From the NCBI GenBank assembly GCA_963839285.1, contig CAWIUN010000003.1, positions 1 to 64,000 on the forward strand: a stretch of DNA of 64,000 nt, given 5' to 3'. Of the stretch, positions 50,089 to 61,201 are shown one piece after another. The position numbers and the translations under genes are program-made. The DNA is from DASSSQ01 sp963839285 (GTDB lineage: Bacteria; Actinomycetota; Thermoleophilia; Gaiellales; Gaiellaceae). Positions within the stretch are counted from its first letter, which is position 1. Every line of letters starts with the position of its first letter. The notes beneath the pieces were generated by a model, which was not told where the DNA came from, did no database searches, and was given only the letters and a program-made list of their open reading frames with translations.

Positions 50089-51271
50089 ATGGCCGAGATC
50101 GTGCTCGAGCACCTGACCAAGGAGTTCGTCGGCGGCGTGCGTGCCGTCGACGACGTCAGCCTGACGATCGAGGACGGCGAGTTCATGGTGCTCGTCGGCC
50201 CGTCGGGCTGCGGCAAGACGACGCTTCTCCGCTCGATCGGCGGCCTCGAGCAGGTCACCGGCGGGCGGATCCTGATCGGCGACCGCGACATCACCAAGGC
50301 TCCGCCGGCGCAGCGCGACCTGGCGATGGTCTTCCAGAACTACGCGCTCTACCCGCACATGACCGTGCGGCAGAACCTCGGCTACGCGCTGCGGGTGCGC
50401 AAGACGAAGAAGCAGGAGATCGCGCGCCGCGTCGAGGAGATCGCGAAGCTGCTCGGGCTGCACGAGCTGCTCGACCGGCGGCCGCGCCAGCTCTCGGGCG
50501 GCCAGATGCAGCGCGTCGCGATGGGCCGCGCGATCGTGCGCGAGCCGCAGGCGTTCCTGATGGACGAGCCGCTCTCGAACCTGGACGCGAAGCTGCGCGT
50601 CGGCATGCGCACCTCGCTGCAGGAGCTGCACGGCCGGCTCGGGACGACGACCGTCTACGTCACCCACGACCAGGTCGAGGCGATGACGCTCGGGCAGCGG
50701 GTCGCGGTCATGCGCGACGGCAAGGTGCAGCAGGTCGACGCGCCGCAGCGCCTCTACGAGCGGCCGGCGAACCTCTTCGTCGCGGCCTTCATCGGCTCGC
50801 CCGCGATGAACCTCGCGCACGGGCGGCTGACCGAGAACGCGGTCTCGCTCGGGACGCTGGAGGTCCCGCTCGACCCCGAGCGTCGGCCCCCGCTCGGCGC
50901 CGGCTCCGAGGTGATCGTCGGCATCCGGCCCGAGGCCTTCGAGGACGTCGCCTTCGCCGACCCGTCGCTGCCGCAGACCGAGGTGACCGTGCAGGTGCTC
51001 GAGGAGCTCGGAGCCGACTCGCACGTCTTCTTCGACCTCGACGCCGAGCCGGTCGTGATCGAAGAGGCGAGCGCGGGCGACGAGGAGGACAAGGCCTCGC
51101 TGATCGCCGACCGCGACCGGCCGCTCTTCACGGCCCGGGTCGACCCGCGCACCGAGGCCCGGCGCGGCCAGACGCTCCGGCTCGCCGTCGACCCGACGGC
51201 GCCTCTACTTCTTCTCCCCCGAGGACGGGGCCAGCCTGAACGACCCGCAGCAGGTCGCCGCGGCCGTCTGA
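50089..51271 (+). CDS. Sugar ABC transporter ATPase (UgpC/MsmX/MalK type)
   Basis: About 394 residues. Walker A GPSGCGKTT, Q-loop MVFQNYALYPHM, signature LSGGQMQRVAMGRAI, Walker B FLMDEPLSNLD, and THDQVEAMTLGQR. A C-terminal OB-fold/TOBE regulatory domain follows (about 240-390). One frame change at about 51200; the end is DPQQVAAAV. It is the only carbohydrate ATPase in the window, so it probably powers the importer at 42-45 kb and perhaps one using the 56.6-kb binding protein. Confidence 0.93.
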
Positions 51272-51277
51272 GCCCGG

Positions 51278-54161
51278 GTGATCCGGCACCTCGAGTACAC
51301 CCGCGGGCGCCTCGCCCGCACCTCGGAGCGGCTGCGCGCCGCGATCTACCCGGAGCAGGTCGCCCCCGACGAGCTGCTCGTCGCGGGCCCGGTCGACCGG
51401 ATCGGCTACGAGGAGGCCCGTGGGCTCGACTACCGCCCGGCCGTGCTCGGCGAGCGCTTCGGCCCGCTCTGGGCGACCTACTGGCTCCGCTTCGCCGCGA
51501 CGGTGCCCGAGCGCGTGGGACGGCCGCCGCGTCGACCTCCTCTTCACCTCGCTCTCGGAGGCGACGCTCTGGCGGGACGGCGTCGTCGTCCAGGGGCTGA
51601 ACACCGGCGGCGCCGGCGAGCGGCCCGACGCGGTGCTCGCCGAGCGGGCCCGCGGCGGCGAGCGGCTCGCCTGCGAGCTCGAGCTCGCCTGCAACGGCAT
51701 GTTCGGGCGCCGCTCGCAGGCGCGGGCCGAGGCCGAGCTCGTCGACGCGAAGCTCGCCCTCTTCGACGAGCGGGCGTGGACGCTCTACTTCGACTTCGAG
51801 ACGCTGCGCGCGCTCGAGCGGGAGGAGGACCTCGACCCGGCCTGGGCCGGCAAGCTGCGGGGCGAGCTGAACCGCTTCTGCAACGAGCCGGATCCGGCGA
51901 TCCTGGCGGCGCTGTACGAGCACGGAAACGCGACGCACGCGCACGAGCTCTACGCGATCGGCCACGCGCACCTCGACACCGCCTGGCTCTGGCCGCTCGC
52001 CGAGAGCTACCGGAAGGCGACGCGGAGCTTCTCGAGCCAGGTGCGCTACATGGACGACTACCCCGAGTACCGCTTCGCCTGCTCGCAGGCGGTGCAGCTC
52101 GCCTGGATCGAGGAGCGGAACCCGGAGCTCTTCGGGCGGATCCGCGCCAAGGTCGAGGCGGGGCAGTTCGTCCCGGTCGGCGGCGCCTGGGTCGAGCCGG
52201 ACTGCAACGTCCCCTCGGGCGAGTCGCTCGTGCGCCAGTTCCTGCACGGCCAGCGCTACTACGCGTCGCGGTTCGGCGCGCGCTGCAAGGAGTTCTGGAG
52301 CCCGGACGCGTTCGGCTACGCGGGCCAGCTGCCGCAGATCATGCGCGAGGCCGGGATCACGCGCTTCCTGACCCAGAAGCTCTCCTGGAACCGCTTCTCG
52401 AAGCCGGAGCACCACACCTTCGTCTGGCAGGGCGACGACGGCTCGGAGGTGCTCGGGCACTTCCCGCCGGCCGACAACTACTCGTCGAACGTGCAGGTCC
52501 CCGAGCTCGCGAAGGCCGCCCGGCAGTACCTGGCGCACGAGTACTCGGGCCGGAGCCTGCTCGTCTTCGGGCACGGCGACGGCGGCGGCGGCGCCACGAA
52601 GGACATGTTCGAGACGCTGCGGCGGGCGCGCGACCTGCAGGGGCTGCCGCGGACGCGGACGGCGTCGAGCGACGAGTTCTTCTCGGCGCTGGAGGCGGAG
52701 GAGGCCGAGCGGCCGGTCGTCGTCGGCGAGCTCTACCTCGAGTACCACCGCGGCACCTACACGACGCAGGCGGCCGTCAAGCGCGGCAACCGGGTCTGCG
52801 AGACGCTGCTCCACGACGCCGAGTTCCTGGCGACCGTCGCGGGCGACTACCCGCGGGCGGAGCTCGACCGGCTCTGGAAGCTGCTCCTGCTGCAGCAGTT
52901 CCACGACATCCTCCCCGGCTCCTCGATCACGCTCGTCTACGAGGACGCGGCCCGCGACTTCGCCGAGATCGAGTCGGGCGCGGAGGCGCTCGTCCGGGCG
53001 GCGCTTCCCGCCGGGGACGTGCCGGTGAACACGGCGCCGTTCCCGCGCCGCGAGGTCGCCGAGCCGCCGACCGGCGGGCTGCGGGTGGTCGAGGCGCCCG
53101 CCTACGGCTTCGGCGCGGTCGTCGAGCCGGACGACGAGGTGCGCGTCGACGGGCCTCGTGCTCGAGAACCGTCACCTGCGCGCCGAGCTCGGCGGCGACG
53201 GGACGGTGCTCTCGGTCCTCGACAAGGCCTCGGGCCGCGAGACGCTCGCCGCGCCGGGGAACCGGCTCGAGCTCTACGACGACCGCCCCGTCGACTTCGA
53301 CGCGTGGGACGTCGACCCGTTCCACCTGCAGACCCGGCGCGACTGCCCGGACGCGGAGTCGTGGCAGGTCGTCCGCGCCGAGCCGCTGCGCGCCGAGATC
53401 GCGTTCGAGCGCCCGCTCTCGGAGCGGAGCCGCCTGCGCCAGGTCGTCCGGCTCGACGCGGGCTCGCGGAGGCTCGAGTTCCACACGGAGGTCGACTGGC
53501 ACGAGGAGCGGACGCTGCTGAAGGTCTGCTTCCCGCTCGACGTGCGGGCGAAGAGCGCGACCTACGAGACCGCCTTCGGCTTCGCCGAGCGGCCGACGCA
53601 CTTCTCCACCAGCTTCGACGCGGCGCGGTTCGAGGTGCCGGGCCACCGCTTCGCCGACCTCTCCGAGCACGGCTTCGGCGCCGCCGTCCTGACCGACTGC
53701 AAGTACGGCTACAGCTGCCTCGGCAACGAGCTGCGGGTCAGCCTGCTGCGCTCGCCGAAGAGCCCCGACCCCGAGGCGGACCTGGGCCGGCACGTCTTCG
53801 CCTACGCCCTCCTCCCCCACGCGGGCGGCTGGCGCGAGGGCGGGCGTCGTCGCCGAGGCGCGGCGCTTCAACCAGCCCCTCCGCTGGGGGCACGGCCGCT
53901 CGGGCTCCGTCGCCTCCGTCGACACGCCCGGCCTCGTCCTCGACACGGTCAAGCGGGCCGAGGACTCGGACGACGTCGTGCTGCGCCTCTACGAGCCCCA
54001 CGGCGGCCGCGGCGTCGCGCGCGTCCGGCTCGCGCTGCCGTTCTCGCGAGGCCGTGCGCGCGAACGCGCTCGAGGACGAGCGCGGGCCGCTCGAGGTCGA
54101 GGGCGACGAGATCGTCGTCCCCTTCCGCCCGCACGAGCTGATCACGATCACGGCCCGCTGA
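51278..54161 (+). CDS. GH38 alpha-mannosidase (second copy)
   Basis: About 961 residues. It has the N-terminal beta domain found in the longer GH38 enzymes (DELLVAGPVDRIGYEEARGL), the zinc site AIGHAHLDTAWLWPLAESYR, nucleophile Asp in WSPDAFGYAGQLPQIM, FGHGDGGGGATKDM, and LLLQQFHDILPGSSI. It resembles animal/fungal-type GH38 more than the copy at 38-40 kb, so the two probably differ in linkage preference. GTG start 6 nt after the ATPase. Frame changes near 51525, 53155, 53845 and 54050. Confidence 0.9.
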
Positions 54162-54955
54162 CGCCGGGTCGTCTGCGTCGGGCTCGCGACCCGGGACACG
54201 ATCCTCGTCGTGCCGCGGCTCCCCGGCCCCGGCGAGCGCGTCGTCGCGACCGAGGCGGCCGTCGCCGGCGGCGGGCCCGCGGCGACCGCGGCCGTGACGC
54301 TGGCGCGGCTCGGCGTCGAGACGGCCTTCGTCGGGCGCGGTCGGCGACGACGACGCCGGGCTCGAGATCCGCGACGGGCTCGCGCGCGAGGGCGTCGACG
54401 TCGAGGGGCTCGCCGTCGTCCCGGGCGCCCGCTCGCCGCAGAGCACGATCCTCGTCGGCCCCGGCGGCGAGCGCACGATCGTCCACGTCCCCGGCACGGC
54501 GGCGCTCGCGGTGCCCGAGCTCGACGCGGAGTGGGTGCACGTCGACCAGACGGGCTACCCCGCCGTCCGCGGCCGCGGCCACCGGCTCTCGGTCGACGCG
54601 GGCAACCCGATCCCCGGCCTCGACCTCGCCGAGGTCGCGCTCTACGCGCCGACGGAGGCGGGGCTCGACGGCCGCACGCCCGAGGACGCGCTCGCGGCCG
54701 GCGCCGGGCTCGTCGTCGTCACGCGCGGCGCGGCCGGCTGCCTCGCCGTCACGCGCGACGGGGAGCGGATCGAGGTGCCGGCGCCGCGCGTGGACGCCGT
54801 CAGCACGCTCGGCGCCGGCGACGTCTTCCACGGCGCCCTGCTCGCGCAGCTCGTGCGCGAGGTGCCGCTCCGGCGAGGCGCTCGCGGAGGCGAACCGGAT
54901 CGCGGCCGAGTCCTGCCGCGCCCTCGACGGCCGCTCGGCCATCCCCGCCGGATGA
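54159..54955 (+). CDS. PfkB family carbohydrate kinase
   Basis: About 265 residues. Start VVCVGLATRDTILVVPRLPG, the Gly-rich GGGPAATAAVTLARLG, and the ATP/anion motif VDAVSTLGAGDVFHGALLA (GAGD, catalytic Asp). The first codons are unclear: a CTG at 54159 overlaps the GH38 stop as CTGA, with an extra base nearby. Frame changes near 54165, 54340 and 54870. Substrate could be a ketose or ketose-phosphate feeding the aldolase at 31 kb. Overlaps GH13 by ATGA. Confidence 0.8.
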
Positions 54956-56458
54956 GCCGGGACTGGTGGCGCAGCGCCGTCCTCTACCAGGTCTACGTCC
55001 GCAGCTTCTGCGACGCGGACGGCGACGGCGTCGGCGACCTGGCCGGGATCCGCTCGAAGCTCGGCCACCTGCACGAGCTCGGCGTCGACGGGATCTGGCT
55101 GACGCCGTTCTACCCCTCGCCCGGCGCCGACCACGGCTACGACGTCTCCGACTACTGCGACGTCGACCCGCGGTTCGGCACGCTCGAGGACTTCGACGCG
55201 CTGCTCGCCGACGCGCACGCGCTCGGCCTGCGCGTGATCGTCGACGTCGTCCCCAACCACTGCTCGATCGAGCACCCGTGGTGGCGCGAGCATCCGGACT
55301 GGTTCGTCTGGCGCGACGAGCCGAACAACTGGCGCTCGGCCTTCGGCGGCCCCGCCTGGAGCTTCGACGAGCGCCGCGGGCAGTGGTACCTGCACCTGTT
55401 CGCGCCCGAGCAGCCCGACCTCGACTGGCACAACCCGGCGGTGCGGGACGCCTTCGAGGACGTGCTCCGCTTCTGGCTCGACCGCGGCGTCGACGGCTTC
55501 CGGGTCGACGTCGCGCACGGGCTCTTCAAGGATCCGAGCTTCGCCGACGAGCCCACGTTCGACGAGGTGCTGCAGTTCGCGGACGCGCGCACGGCGATCA
55601 ACCAGCCGGAGCTGCACCCGCTCTACCGGCGCTGGCGCGCGCTCGTCGGCGACCGGATCCTCGTCGGCGAGCTCGTCCTGCACGACCAGGCGCGCGTCGC
55701 CGAGTACCTGCGGCCCGACGAGCTGCAGCTCGCGTTCAACTTCACGCTGCTGAAGGAGGAGTGGGACGCCGGGCGGATGCGGGCGACGATCGACCGGACG
55801 CTCGACGCGCTCGGCCCGGTCGGCGCGGCCGCGACCTGGGTGCTGGAGAACCACGACGTCACGCGCTCGCCGACGCGCTTCGGCGGCGGCGCGGCCGGGC
55901 TGCGCCGGGCGCGTGCGGCCGCGCTGCTCCTGCTCGCCCTGCCCGGGCACCGCGTTCGTCTACCAGGGCCAGGAGCTCGGCCTCGAGGAGGTCGACCTCC
56001 CCGACGGCGCTGCGCCAGGACCCCGTCTTCTTCCGCTCCGGCGGCGCGCGCAAGGGCCGCGACGGCTGCCGCGTGCCGCTCCCCTGGGCGGACGAGCCCG
56101 GGCTTCGGCTTCACGAGCGGGACGCCGTGGCTGCCGATCCCCGAGGGCTGGGGCGCGGTCGCAGCCGACGCGCAGCGGCGGGACGCGGGCTCGACCCTGG
56201 CGCTCTGGCGCGCCGCGCTGGCGCTCCGGCGCGCGACCCCGGCGCTGCGCGAGGGCGGCTTCCGCTGGCTCGAGGCGCCCGACGGCGTGCTCGCCTTCGA
56301 GCGCGGAGAGGTTCGCTGCCTCGTCAACGTCTCGGCGGAGCCGCTGGAGCTGCCCCCGGGCGAGCTGCTGCTCCGCAGCGACGGCGAGACGCGGCCCGCT
56401 CGCGGCCGGCGCGGCCGCCTGGGTCGCCAGAGGCTTGATGCGTATTGGACGTCCCTAG
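54952..56458 (+). CDS. GH13 alpha-glucosidase-like enzyme
   Basis: About 500 residues. Conserved regions: YQVYVRSFCDADGDGVGDL, VIVDVVPNHCSIEHPWW, nucleophile Asp in GVDGFRVDVAHGLFKD, acid/base Glu in ILVGELVLHD, LENHDVTRSPTRFGG, and FVYQGQELGLEEVDLP typical of oligo-1,6-glucosidase/alpha-glucosidase subfamilies. Cytoplasmic. Frame changes near 55950, 56010, 56100 and 56395, so the exact C-terminus, placed at TAG 56456-56458, is uncertain. The end runs into the inverted repeat at 56429. Confidence 0.85.
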
Positions 56459-56594
56459 CGGGGCCGTTCCAGGCCAAGCCAGGGCGTGCCGGCGTCCGTG
56501 GCGCATGCTGGTTGCACGTGTGAGGACGCCGGTGCGGCCTGGCGCCGCGCCTGGGGCGGCAACCGCGGCCGCGGCCAATGCGCATCAAGCCTCT
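56429..56594. repeat. Long imperfect inverted repeat between convergent genes
   Basis: Outer arms 56429-56448 and 56575-56594 pair in 19 of 20 positions (AGAGGCTTGATGCGTATTGG on the plus strand). Inside, further segments pair with small bulges, for example GCCGGCGTCC (56479-56488) with the reverse complement of 56524-56533, so nearly the whole element folds into one stem. Both flanking stop codons lie in or next to the arms. It could be a two-way terminator, a REP/MITE-type element or a structured RNA. No ORF of note inside. Confidence 0.65.
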
Positions 56595-57957
56595 AGCGCG
56601 AGGCGGCGTCGAGGGCGCGCTGCGCCTCGGACTGGGCCTGCTTCAGGGCCGCCGCGGCCGACTGCTGCCCGGCGAGGACGCGGTTGACCGCGTTCTGCCA
56701 CGCCGTCGTCACCTCGGCGCCGGCCGGCGACGCGGGCAGCGCGAAGGACGCGTCCTGCGCCTTCAGCACGGTCTGCACGATCCGGTCGTACTGGGTGCCG
56801 CTCGGCGTGTAGAGGTCGTTCATGATCTTCTCGTCGGCCGTCTTGTTCGCCGTGTAGATGCCGGTGAACGGGTAGCCCTTCTGCTTGGCGACGGCCAGGC
56901 GCGCCTTCGCGGCGGCGAGCCACGCGTCGACGCTCGTGATCGTCTTCGCCCAGAGGCAGGCGAGCCCCGGGTGCTTCGCCTGCGCCGGGATCGCCCAGGC
57001 GCTGCCGGTCGAGTAGTTGATCGTCTCGCCGCCGCGGCTGCGGAACGGCAGCACGCTCAGCTTCGCCTGCGGCGAGTTCTGCGCGAGCACGTTGAAGTAC
57101 CACTCCTCCATCGGGAACGCGCCGACCTGGTTCGCGGCGAACTCGTTGTCGGCGCCGAAGAAGTCCCAGGTGTCGCGGAAGGCCTTGAAGGCGCCCCAGC
57201 CGCCCTGCGCGCGGATCAGCCCGACCGCGTAGTCGAGCGCCTCGATCGCCTTCGGGTCGTCGAGGTTCGCGTGCAGCCCGTCCTTGCCGAGCAGGTCGAC
57301 GCCGTTCGCCTTCGCCCAGAGCGGGAAGAACTCCGGGAGCTTCGGGTCGAAGCCGATCCGCCGCACCTTGCCGCCCGAGACCTGCGCGACCTTCGTGGCC
57401 GCCTGCTTCAGCTTCGACCAGTCGCTCGTGTCGAAGGCGTCGGCCCCGCCCGCCTGCTGCGCGAGCGAGTCGTCGACGATCACCGTCCGGGTCGTGAAGA
57501 ACTCGGGGATCCCGTAGGTCTCGCCCTGGTAGGTGACCTCGCCGACCGCCGCCGGCCGGTACTGGCCCAGGTCGATCGACTGGCCGTCGATGCAGTCCGA
57601 GAGCGGCGTTAGCGCGCCCTTGGCCGCGTAGGTGCCGACCTTCTGGCGATCCATGTAGACGAGGTCGGGCGCGTTGCCGGCGGCGACCGAGGCGAGGAAC
57701 TGCTGGTCGTTGAAGCCGCCCTCGGGGTTCTGCACCTTCGCGGGCGCGAGCGCCTTCTTCGCGAGCGCGATCCGCGCCTGCGCGACCTCGTCGCCGGGGC
57801 CGAAGCCGCTGATCCGGAGCGTGTCGGAGGCCGTCGGCCTGACGTTGCCGAAGTCGCTGCCGCCGCCCCCGCCGCCCGAGCCGCCGCAGCCCGCGGCGAC
57901 GAGCGCCAGCAGCGCCGCGACGGCGCCGAGGACGATCCGGTGCGCGACCCGTGCCAC
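56593..57957 (-). CDS. Sugar ABC transporter substrate-binding lipoprotein (second copy)
   Basis: About 454 residues from the GTG at 57957; a start at 57987 is also open. Signal peptide with lipobox LVAAGC, then a Gly/Ser linker. Close paralog of the binding protein at 43.9 kb, sharing GGFNDQQFLASVAAGNAPDL, YGIPEFFTTRTVIVDDSL, KLPEFFPLWAKANGVDLLG and FRDTWDFFGADNEFAANQVG. No permease gene is next to it, so it may share the permeases at 42-43.8 kb and present another oligosaccharide. Unbroken frame. Confidence 0.9.
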   Translation of the reverse strand: MARVAHRIVLGAVAALLALVAAGCGGSGGGGGGSDFGNVRPTASDTLRISGFGPGDEVAQARIALAKKALAPAKVQNPEGGFNDQQFLASVAAGNAPDLVYMDRQKVGTYAAKGALTPLSDCIDGQSIDLGQYRPAAVGEVTYQGETYGIPEFFTTRTVIVDDSLAQQAGGADAFDTSDWSKLKQAATKVAQVSGGKVRRIGFDPKLPEFFPLWAKANGVDLLGKDGLHANLDDPKAIEALDYAVGLIRAQGGWGAFKAFRDTWDFFGADNEFAANQVGAFPMEEWYFNVLAQNSPQAKLSVLPFRSRGGETINYSTGSAWAIPAQAKHPGLACLWAKTITSVDAWLAAAKARLAVAKQKGYPFTGIYTANKTADEKIMNDLYTPSGTQYDRIVQTVLKAQDASFALPASPAGAEVTTAWQNAVNRVLAGQQSAAAALKQAQSEAQRALDAASR

Positions 57958-58018
57958 GGCCGCCTGCCTTGCCGCGGCCGCGCGCACGCAAACCCGCCCG
58001 GTGTGCGAGGATCCCGCC

Positions 58019-58700
58019 GTGAGGCAGGTCGAGGCAACGGCGAGGCCGCTCGTCCCGCCCGCCGAGGGGTCGCAGCTCGCGCTGACGGAGCTCGAGCTGG
58101 CCGCGGGCGAGCAGGCGGGCGTCGCAGGCGCGCGGCGCCGACACGCTGCTCTTCGCGGCCGCGGGCGACGGGAGGCTCGAGCTCGCGGGCGCCGAGCACG
58201 CGCTGGCGGAGCACGCGGCGGCGCTCGTGCTCGACGGCGAGCAGGCCATGCTGGCGGCAGGGCCCGGCGGGCTGCGCGCGCTCGTCGCGCACGTCGGGCC
58301 GGAGACGCACCGGCACGCGCCGATGGGCGACCGCGCCGTCGCCGTCCCGCTCGAGACCGCGGAGACCGCCGCCGCCACCGGCAGCCGCTCCTTCCAGATC
58401 CTCTTCGGCCCGCACAACGGCTGCCTCGACGCCACGCTCTTCGTCGGCTTCATCCCGCCCGGGGCCGCGACGTGGCACTACCACCTCTACGACGAGATCG
58501 TCTGGATCGCCGCCGGCGAGGGCCGCCTGCACCTCGGCGAGGAGCGGACACCGCTCACGCCCGGCTCCGCCTTCCGGCTGCGGCCGCAGGAGCGGCACGT
58601 CGTCGAGAACCTGAGCGCGACCGACGAGCTCGTCGTGCTCGGCCTCTTCACCCCGGCCGGCAGCCCGTCGGCCGCCTACCTCGACCTCGAAAGGACCTAG
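58019..58700 (+). CDS. Cupin-domain protein
   Basis: About 226 residues, apparently a double cupin. The C-terminal cupin is clear: ATWHYHLYDEIVWIAAGEGR holds a His-x-His and later Glu as metal ligands, and RLRPQERHVVENLSATDELV completes it. The N-terminal half is degenerate. One frame change at about 58130. GTG start with AGGAT 6 bases upstream of a likely leaderless start. It opens a five-gene plus-strand operon ending in the monooxygenases. Could be a sensor, isomerase or small dioxygenase. Confidence 0.7.
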
Positions 58701-59150
58701 ATGCCGAAAGTCGTCCGCACCGCCGACGTCTCCTGGGAGGGGAACCTCGCCCGGGGCACGGGCTCGATCTCCGGCGGCTCGGGCGCCCTCGGCGGCCTCC
58801 CCTACTCGCTGGCGACCCGGGTGGGCGCGCCCGAGGGGAAGACGAGCCCCGAGGAGCTCGTCGCCGCCGCCCACGCGGGCTGCTTCACGATGTCGCTCGC
58901 GGGCGAGCTGACCGGGCGCGGGACGCCGCCGGGCCGGCTGCACGTGACCGCGACGGTGACGCTCGACGAGGTGCCCGGCAAGGGCCATCTGGTCGTGCGC
59001 AGCGAGCTGACCGGCGAGGCGCGGGTCGACGGCGTCGACGCGGCCACCCTGGCCGAGATCGTCGAGGCGGCCGAGGCCGGCTGCACGATCTCCGCGCTCG
59101 TCCGCGCGAGCGCGGAGGTGACCGTCGACGTCAGGCTGGCCGGCGCGTGA
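58701..59150 (+). CDS. OsmC family peroxiredoxin-like protein
   Basis: 149 residues. The two active Cys are in AAAHAGCFTMSLAGELTG and AEAGCTISAL, and SWEGNLARGTGSIS matches the OsmC start. Members reduce organic hydroperoxides. It directly follows the cupin stop and overlaps the SDR start by one base. In this operon it may protect against peroxides leaking from the flavin monooxygenases. Confidence 0.92.
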   Translation: MPKVVRTADVSWEGNLARGTGSISGGSGALGGLPYSLATRVGAPEGKTSPEELVAAAHAGCFTMSLAGELTGRGTPPGRLHVTATVTLDEVPGKGHLVVRSELTGEARVDGVDAATLAEIVEAAEAGCTISALVRASAEVTVDVRLAGA

Positions 59151-59938
59151 TGCGGGGCCTCGACGGCAAGACCGCGGTCGTCACGGGCGGCGCGACCCTG
59201 ATCGGCGCCGCGGTCGTCCGCGCCTTCCGCGAGGCCGGCACGAACGTCGCCGTCGCCGACATCGACGCCGCGGGCGGCGAGGCGCTCGCCGCGGAGCTCG
59301 GCGAGGGCGTCCGCTTCCTCGAGACCGACATCCGCGACGACGCGCAGCTCGAGCGGCTGGCGTCCGCGACGGCCGAGGCCTTCGGCGGCATCGACTTCCT
59401 CGTCAACCTCGCCTGCTCCTACGTCGACGAGGGCTTCGCCTCGACGCGCGAGGACTGGCTCGAGTCGCTGAACGTGAACGTCGCGAGCGCGGCGCTGGCC
59501 GCGAAGGCCGTCCACCCGCACCTCGTCGCCCGCGGCGGCGGCGCGATCGTCAACTTCACGTCGATCTCGTCGAAGGTCGCGCAGACCGGCCGCTGGCTCT
59601 ACCCGGTCGGGAAGGCCGCGCTCGTGCAGCTGACGCGCAACATGGCGATGGACCTCGCCGGCGACGGGATCCGCGTCAACTCGGTCTCGCCGGGCTGGAC
59701 CTGGTCGAAGGTGATGGTCGAGCTCTCCGGCGACGACCGCGCCAAGACGGACCGCGTCGCCGCGGCCTTCCACCTGCCCGGCCGCGTCGGCGACGCCGAG
59801 GAGGTGGCGCAGGTGGTGCTCTTCCTCTGCTCCGAGAACGCCTCGTTCGTGACGGGCGCCGACTACGCCGTCGACGGCGGCTACTCCGCGATGGGGCCGG
59901 AGCAGGCGGAGCCCGCGATCCCCAAGCTCGCCGAATAA
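59150..59938 (+). CDS. Short-chain dehydrogenase/reductase (SDR)
   Basis: 262 residues. Cofactor motif TGGATLIGAAVVRAF (TGxxxxxG type), DIDAAGG, a NLAC segment in place of the common NNAG, catalytic Ser in NFTSISSKVAQ, YPVGKAA with Tyr-x3-Lys, and the end FVTGADYAVDGGYSAMG. Classical NAD(P) alcohol/ketone oxidoreductase. Probably converts an alcohol or diol product in the same pathway as the monooxygenases downstream. Substrate unknown. Confidence 0.92.
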   Translation: MRGLDGKTAVVTGGATLIGAAVVRAFREAGTNVAVADIDAAGGEALAAELGEGVRFLETDIRDDAQLERLASATAEAFGGIDFLVNLACSYVDEGFASTREDWLESLNVNVASAALAAKAVHPHLVARGGGAIVNFTSISSKVAQTGRWLYPVGKAALVQLTRNMAMDLAGDGIRVNSVSPGWTWSKVMVELSGDDRAKTDRVAAAFHLPGRVGDAEEVAQVVLFLCSENASFVTGADYAVDGGYSAMGPEQAEPAIPKLAE

Positions 59939-59954
59939 CGGAGGTGCAACGCGC

Positions 59955-61198
59955 ATGAGCAGGTTCCTGATCGTCGGTGCGGGCCAGGCGGGGCTGCAGC
60001 TCGGCTTCGGCCTCCTGCAGGCGGGCCACGAGGTCACGGTCGTCTCGAACCGGACGCCCGACGAGCTCGAGAGCGGCCGGGTGATGTCGAGCCAGTGCAT
60101 GTTCGACGCGTCCCTGCAGCACGAGCGCGACCTCGGGATCGCCTTCTGGGACGACGAGTGCCCGCCGGTCGAGGGCATCTCGCTCGTCGTCCCCGCGCCC
60201 GAGGGCGGCGGCAAGGCGATCGAGTGGGCGGCGCGGCTGGAGGCGCCGGCGCAGTCGGTCGACCAGCGCCTGAAGATGCCGCGGTGGCTGGCGGAGCTCG
60301 AGGCCCGGGGCGGCCGGGTCGAGCTCGCACGAGGCCGGCGTCGAGGACCTCGAGCGGTACGCGGCCGAGCACGACCTCGTCCTCGTCGCCGCGGGCAAGG
60401 GCGAGATCGTGCGCCTGTTCGAGCGCGACGCCTCCCGCTCGCCCTACGAGGCGCCGATGCGGGCGCTCGCGCTCACCTACGTGACCGGGATGACGCCGCG
60501 GCCGGAGTTCTCGGCGGTCTGCTTCAACCTGATCCCGACCGTCGGCGAGTACTTCGTCTTCCCGGCCCTGACCACGAGCGGGCCCTGCGAGATCATGGTC
60601 TTCGAGGGCGTCCCCGGCGGGCCGATGGACTGCTGGGGCGACGTCTCGACGCCGCAGGAGCACCTCCAGCGCTCGAAGTGGATCCTGGAGACGTTCCTGC
60701 CCTGGGAGGCGGACCGCTGCCGCTCGGTCGAGCTGACCGACGAGAACGGCATCCTCGCCGGCCGCTTCCCGCCGACCGTGCGCAGGCCGGTCGCGGAGCT
60801 GCCGTCGGGGGCGCTCGTGCTCGGGCTCGCCGACGCGATCATGCTCAACGACCCGATCACCGGCCAGGGCTCGAACAACGCCGCCAAGATGGCCGCGTCC
60901 TACCTGGACAGCATCCTCGCCCACGAGCAGTCCACGCGGCGGGGGCGCCTACGACCGCGCCTTCATGGAGGGCGCCTTCGAGCGGTTCTGGGAGGAGTAC
61001 GGGCAGTACACGACCGCCTGGACGAACGCGCTGCTCTCGCCGCCGCCGCCGCACGTGCTGGCGCTGCTCGGCGCGGGCAACGAGCACCAGGAGGTCGCCG
61101 ACCGCTTCGTCCAGGGCTTCAACGACCCGACCGACTTCTTCCACTGGTTCATGGACCCCGCGAGCGCGGAGCGGTACCTGGCGGAGGTCGCCGCCTAG
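59955..61198 (+). CDS. StyA-like flavin-dependent monooxygenase (StyA1 type)
   Basis: About 414 residues. FAD fold FLIVGAGQAGLQLGFGLLQAGH, VMSSQCMF, APAQSVDQRLKMPRW, LTYVTGMTPRPEFSAVCFNLIP, PCEIMVFEGVPGGPMDCW and NDPITGQGSNNAAKMA follow the styrene/indole monooxygenase (group E) pattern. It uses reduced FAD supplied by a reductase to epoxidise or hydroxylate aromatics. Frame changes near 60330 and 60945. Followed after 3 nt by a paralog carrying the reductase. Confidence 0.88.
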
Positions 61199-61201
61199 GC
61201 C

